DNA of 64,000 nucleotides from Pontederia crassipes. Its lineage: Eukaryota; Streptophyta; Magnoliopsida; Commelinales; Pontederiaceae. The stretch lies in assembly GCA_030549335.1 (NCBI GenBank), contig CM060196.1, forward strand, positions 7,517,501 to 7,581,500, in the 5' to 3' direction. Below are positions 59,556-64,000 of the stretch, in pieces. The notes under the pieces were generated by a model. The model had not been told where the DNA came from. It saw only the letters and a program-made list of their open reading frames with translations, and ran no database searches. The translations under genes and the position numbers were made by a program. The stretch's first letter is position 1, and every line of letters starts with the position of its first letter.

Positions 59556-60789
59556 GCATATCTTCCAAAGTCTGAATAGTCCTTTCCGATTGTCTATTTG
59601 TCTGAGGATGAAAAGCAGAACTAAACTGCAGCTTTGTGCCAAAGCTACTTGTAATGCCATCCAAAAATGAGATGTGAAATGAGGAACATATCTTCCATGT
59701 AGCCGAACAATCTCCTGAATATAAATTTATGCCAACTTGTTCAAAAAATTGTCCATCCTAATAGGTATAAAATGAGATAATTTTGTTAATTGATTCACTA
59801 TCACCCATATTGTGTTATGCCCTTTACTAGTCTTTGGTAGTCCTTGGTTAAAATCCATGCTTACATCTTCTCATTTTCATTGAGAAATAGGAAGTGGTTG
59901 TAATGTATATCCAGGTTTCTTATGCTCTCCTTTAATTTGTTGACATGTCAAACATTTCGATACAAATTCAGCAATATCCCACTCCACCAATAATGTTTCT
60001 TCGGGTTCTGATACATTTTACTATTTCCTGAATGCACACTATAAGGTGTTCAATGTGTCTCTTCTAAAATCGCTCTTCGTAACTCAATATCATCAGGAAC
60101 GCAGATCCTATTCCCACACCATAGTATCCCATCCTCATGCATATGAAAGTTTGGATTTCGTTCTCCTTCTCTTGTAGTTTGCAATGCTCACAACTTATGA
60201 TACTTTTGTTGAGTTTCTTTATCCTTTGTATCAATGTGGGTTTCACCATCATCGTAATTAAAATTTCATTAGGAGTCTTCTCTATATATTTAAAACCTAA
60301 ATCACTTAGTTCTTCCAAGAGCTTCCATTCGCTAACCATCATGTTAGCTAAGAAGGTTGACTTTCTACTCAATGCATCTGTTACTATATTCGCCTTGCCC
60401 GGATGTTATTGAATAGAGCAATCACAGTCCTTTAGCAAATCCATCCGTCTTCTCTTCCTCATATTTAACTCCCTCTATGAGAACAAATATTTCAAACTTT
60501 TGTGGTTGATAAATATTTCAAACATTTCTCCATACAAATAATGCCTCCAGATTTTAAGTGCAAAAATTATGGCAGCAAGTTCCAAATCATGTGTAGGATA
60601 ATTTTGTTCATAATCTTTTAGCTGTCTAAATGCATACGCGGCCACCCGAGCATTTTGCATTAAAACACAACCCAATCACTTTCGAGAAGCATCACTATAT
60701 ATAACAAACTCGTCGGTACCAGATAGAATTGTTAGGATAGGAGAGCTTGTAAGTCTCTTCTTGAGTTCCTGAAAACTTCTCTCACAATC
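59556..60789 (-). pseudogene. Ty3 pol fragment: RT end, RNase H, integrase
   Basis: On the minus strand from 60789: SFQELKKRLTSSPILT and FVIYSDASRK (RT end into RNase H), [19 protein letters not shown] and [13 protein letters not shown] (RNase H, 60475-60675), HPGKANIVTDALSRK (about 60345-60400), then integrase with MDFNQGLPKTSKGHNTIWV (about 59800-59860), VRLHG near 59690 and QSERTIQTLEDML (about 59565-59605). Several stops and frameshifts are present. The integrase first catalytic Asp (VDRLTK in the family) is Asn here (VNQLTK), and a short deletion after VRLHG removes the second (SDRDP region). It is interrupted at 60790 by a CACTA insertion. Confidence 0.82.
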
Positions 60790-60829
60790 CACTACAAAAA
60801 AATTGAGGATTAGTGACTCAACATAGGAG

Positions 60830-61245
60830 ACGCTAGGGAGGCGCTATTACGTCTTCATTGCGAAGCACGTCTCTTTAACGTCTACCTAGCGTCTCAATAT
60901 TGCGACGCTGAAAATCGGTGGCTAGTGGCGTTGCACTAGAGTCAAAGAAACTGAGACGCAAATAGCGCCCCTTGTTGACGCTATATCGACATTACGAAGA
61001 TTCTACCTTTGGGGCTGCGTGAAGCAGAGGTGCGTCGCTTAGTCGACGCGCAAGGGGCGTTCATCCTGGCGCGCTATTCCGACGCCCACGTGTCGCTACT
61101 GTAGGCGCTAGGAGGGCGCCAAATTGACGCAAATATTATCGTGCACGTGTCGTCAATGATACGCTCAGAGGGCGCTAAGTGCGATATATTTATAGTCGCA
61201 TCGACCTGTATTGCGACGCCAATGAGACGCAATGGAGACGCTACT
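60830..61245. repeat. CACTA subterminal repeats (GACGC/GCGTC)
   Basis: Many copies in both orientations of short motifs such as GAGACGC, GACGCTA, GGGCGCTA and AGCGTCTC. In En/Spm elements such motifs are bound by the TNPA protein. The region is far richer in GC than its flanks. Confidence 0.75.
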
Positions 61246-61575
61246 TGCACATTTTTTTTACCCATCCCAACCTCATTTTTTCCCTCCCCACACCCATACA
61301 ATTTATAATGCATCTCAAAATGCATTGATATTCATCACATGCAATATAAAAGCATCACAGGCAATATAAAACCATCAAACGCATAATATATAACATAAGG
61401 ATATGAAAACTACTAAACCAAACTAACAAACTATATGTTTGTGTAAGTCTATAAGTAACAAATGCATAGTTTATTTTCTATCATAGGTTTGGGAGTTATT
61501 GTTATCATTCCGGATGTTCGACCCAGACGTGCTCGGTCCATGGCCTCGCGAGGATGGATTCTACGTCGGGATCAA

Positions 61576-63765
61576 TCACTGAATTGCCTGCAATAGAGGA
61601 GCCAACTGCTGAGACACATGTTGTGATATCTGTGCCAATAACTGATGCGATAGCTGCGTCATATCAGGTGCAGCGGATGAGCTCGGAGCAAATGCACCTC
61701 TTGCATATCCTCCGATCCTCCTAGGTATCTGAGCGGCTGTGCCGAGGCCACGTAAGTATCCCCTCATGTCGTGCCGACCACCTCCTCCCAAACAGCAGGG
61801 TCATCTACGAAATAAAAAAATTATACAATCATATAATATATAAATTATATATCAAGAAACACATAAATTAAAAACATGACTAAACCAACGAAGAAACATT
61901 ACCTGGTGGCTGAGTACTCGGATCATCTCCATACTTTTCAGTCATTTTCGCATTATACTCATCCTATAAAATTTAAACATTATGTATTTCAAAAATAGTG
62001 CAACAACCAAATGACAATATCATGATACTTACCAGAAGCTTACGAGCAGTGGGCGTGACTAAGTCATTCATCTTCCGGCTCTTATGCGTGACCTCATAGA
62101 CCACACGAAAGTCTACGGGACCGCCTTCTTTCTCCTACAATAAAGTTTCAAATTTGATAACATAAGTATAAGTCAAAAGTTTGATAAATTGAATTTATAT
62201 GTAAATTACCACGCGTCGTAGATGCTCGTCAAATCGCATCGATCCCCCTATGTAGATGTGGGCCTCGGGCTTCGAAAGACGATTAACTCTTACCTTTTCC
62301 GACTTCCTTTGCCATCGTTCATCCGTCCTTTTGTGAACATCAAATACTTATACTTTCAAAAAACTATAATTTTCATAAAAATAATGTAAAAGTATACATA
62401 CTTACCACTTCCTATAGAGGGACTTCCAAACCGAGCGCCTAATATGTCTTGGGCATCTTTGTATGCTCTGCTCCAAAATGAGGCCGGCGGATGTAACGAC
62501 CTTGAGAAACTTGTATAATTGATTTCGGAGGCATTTCGCAGCGACCTCCTCAAAAGCTCTCTGGATCGTCCCTAAACTAAGATTCGGATGAAACTGATTT
62601 GCCTCCTACAAATAGAACGTTAAAACTTAGTAATTTTAAAATAAATATAAATCAAATTATATAATCCAAATAGAAGATCGTATCGTAAAGGCTCGAAACA
62701 TGTCATCCCGCACTTGAATCGGGACATCTTTCTAGAATCTCACCCCTTCCGGCAAGTGAAAAAGAACGAGAGCACTGACATCCCGCACGGTACTAGCAGG
62801 TATGAAAGTGGTCCTGCCAATTACAAAGAAGAATTAATTTTCAATGATAAGCAAAACTATAACAAAATTTGTACAATTTATCTAACTTACGGTCGAGTAA
62901 TATTATTCACAGTGATCACTCCATTATCGTGTAACCCCTCTTCATCACTCGAAGAGGAATCATCATCTGGTACAGCTGGAGTAGGCTGTGAAGGTCCGAC
63001 ATTAGCTACGGGCCCTAATACATAATAAATCATTAGTGTCATACCAAATTAAGATTGTGATAATTGATAGATTTACAGTAATGTTCTCACCTCGATTGAT
63101 ATGTACCCATAATCAGTAGCAGTCCGCTCGTCTGAATGAATTGAGTCAGGTGCTTGTGCTATCGGCGGCGTAGCAACTGACATTATTAAAAAATAATTAA
63201 TATAATTAATTGAGAAATGTCAATAATAATAAATATATCACCTGGCGTAAGTTGTCGCTCGCCAATGCTAGAATGTGGTGAATCGTTTGGTATTCTCGGC
63301 GGTGGCGGTGAGGTAGCAACTGCCATCATAAGAAAATACATAAAATTTGGCTCCTATATAAAATTAAGTAATATACAAAAAAATAACATGGTGTGACATG
63401 ACGATCGTGGTCGTGCGATCGAGACGTACCGACTATGTTTCCCGTCGACGGTGGAGCAACTGTCACAAAAGTAAAATAATTAAAAAACTCTATCTCCTAC
63501 TGTCTATTGCCTACAATGTGTCACATACCTAGAGTGATACGCTGAGCAGACCCACTAATGGATCGCCTACTATGTGATGATCCGGCTACGTGCCCCGTCG
63601 GCGGCGGAGGAACATATATTATTAAAAAAGGAATTTAACTATTAAATCAACTATAAATAAGCAACTCACAATAAAAATATTACCTGATGGTTGTGATGGC
63701 TGACTCATATGGAGTGAACGCCTAGGAGAGCGAGATGACCCAGATGCTCGACCCTTAGTAACCAT
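61576..63765 (-). pseudogene. CACTA TNPA-like gene, Transposase_24 type, ~12 exons
   Basis: From ATG 63765, apparent exons with GT-AG borders are 63684-63765, about 63529-63610 (acceptor lost), 63430-63459, 63242-63319, 63091-63176, 62891-63014, to 62813 (donor lost), 62406-62605, 62210-62327, 62033-62134, 61903-61963 and from 61804 to the end. The early exons are short, Pro/Ser-rich and low complexity; the later ones match plant Transposase_24: VPIQVRDDMFRAF, FEEVAAKCLRNQLYKFLK, HIYIGGSMRFDEH, VVYEVTHKSRKMND, DDPAVWEEVVG, MRGYLRGLGTAAQIPRR. Breaks seen: TAG at 62732-62734 for a Trp before KDVP, and a frame change after WEEVVG. TNPA-type proteins bind the subterminal repeats. Exon limits are my reading of splice sites and need transcript support. 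Confidence 0.7.
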
Positions 63766-63864
63766 GACCGAAAGAAAAAAAAAGAAACTTCTCTTATTAT
63801 CGGTAACCATATATAACTTTAAAAAAAAAGTAAAAAGCTTATGTCATTAGAATAGCTACGGGAT

Positions 63865-64000
63865 TCATTCGCTTGTTTCGTATTCTGATTCATTTTCATT
63901 ATCTTCATCATCGTCGCTATAATCTTGGTTCGAGTCATCATCACTGAAATTATCGAAGTTCACATCCAAGAAGTCATTTGAATTGAACTCTTCCATTTGC
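63865..64000 (-). CDS. C-terminal acidic tail of upstream CACTA ORF (partial)
   Basis: An open minus-strand frame enters from the window edge, reads an Asp/Glu/Asn/Ser-rich tail (for example NFDNFSDDDSNQDYSDDDED) and stops at TGA 63865-63867, 99 bases before the TNPA-like start. Its position upstream of the TNPA-like gene suggests the TNPD/transposase ORF or a further CACTA ORF. Too little is visible to be sure. Confidence 0.5.
   Translation of the reverse strand, partial: QMEEFNSNDFLDVNFDNFSDDDSNQDYSDDDEDNENESEYETSE

Larger units (their letters stand above)
60790..64000 (-). mobile_element. CACTA (En/Spm) transposon, one end, runs off window
   Basis: Starts CACTACAAAAAAATTGAGG at 60790, the CACTA terminal signature, directly after ATC (60787-60789), the candidate 3-bp target duplication. 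The terminus is followed by subterminal repeats and by genes read toward it on the minus strand. The other terminus lies beyond 64000. It is inserted in Ty3 pol sequence and so is younger than that element. Confidence 0.85.

Noticed and set aside
1-64000. tRNA, rRNA or integrated plant virus sequence
   Set aside because: None was seen; the pol fragments match LTR retrotransposons and LINEs, and no tRNA cloverleaf was recognised by eye.

Overview
The window is AT-rich plant nuclear DNA, most likely from a flowering plant. The evidence is an intronless DREB-type AP2/ERF gene together with plant-typical transposon families: an RTE LINE with a (TTG)n tail, L1-like LINEs with a DUF4283/zinc-knuckle ORF1, an Ac-like hAT, Mutator-type and Tourist-type MITEs, Ty3 and Copia LTRs, and a CACTA element with a Transposase_24-type gene. 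No rRNA, tRNA, CRISPR array or bacterial-style operon was seen. I recognise only one convincing host protein-coding gene, the ERF gene at 49915-50700 on the minus strand. Nearly everything else that can be named is transposon-derived and decayed.

Layout. 1-338: 3' end of an RTE LINE. 764-1173: foldback Mutator-type MITE with a perfect 9-bp target duplication. 1445-5034: hAT element with a broken transposase. 5035-8655: AT-rich DNA with microsatellites. 8656-17477: two tandem copies of a 4.41-kb unit, apparently identical apart from the left edge and one TA repeat; each carries a GC-rich hAT-like element, a (TAG)n tract, a Mutator-type element with 9-bp target duplication, and a piece of LINE ORF2. 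17478-19863: the rest of that LINE (endonuclease and ORF1). 20185-30277: nested LTR cluster, with a solo Copia LTR inside a Ty3 relic, inside a solo Ty3-type LTR, possibly inside a further LTR. 31960-32944: a Tourist-like MITE nested in another MITE. 35830-37570: 3' part of an L1-like LINE. 39285-41518: MITE relatives. 42804-44874: solo LTR.

49915-51300: the DREB gene and its probable leader, followed by unassigned DNA with a long TA tract, a 29-base C run and a perfect 33-bp inverted repeat at 55615-55685. 56214-60789: Ty3 fragments lying head to head (gag-pro on plus, RNase H-integrase on minus). 60790-64000: the end of a CACTA transposon inserted into that Ty3 pol gene and running out of the window; it carries a multi-exon Transposase_24-type gene and the acidic tail of a further upstream ORF.

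The genes do not form a pathway. What links them is transposon history: nested insertion, target-site duplication, segmental duplication, and decay in which several nonsense changes hit tryptophan codons, as expected from deamination of methylated cytosine. I found no convincing undescribed biological system. The most distinctive items are the near-perfect 4.4-kb tandem duplication with a patchy junction, the short near-palindromic motifs repeated in unrelated LTRs, the perfect hairpin, and the micro-exon repeat structure of the CACTA gene.
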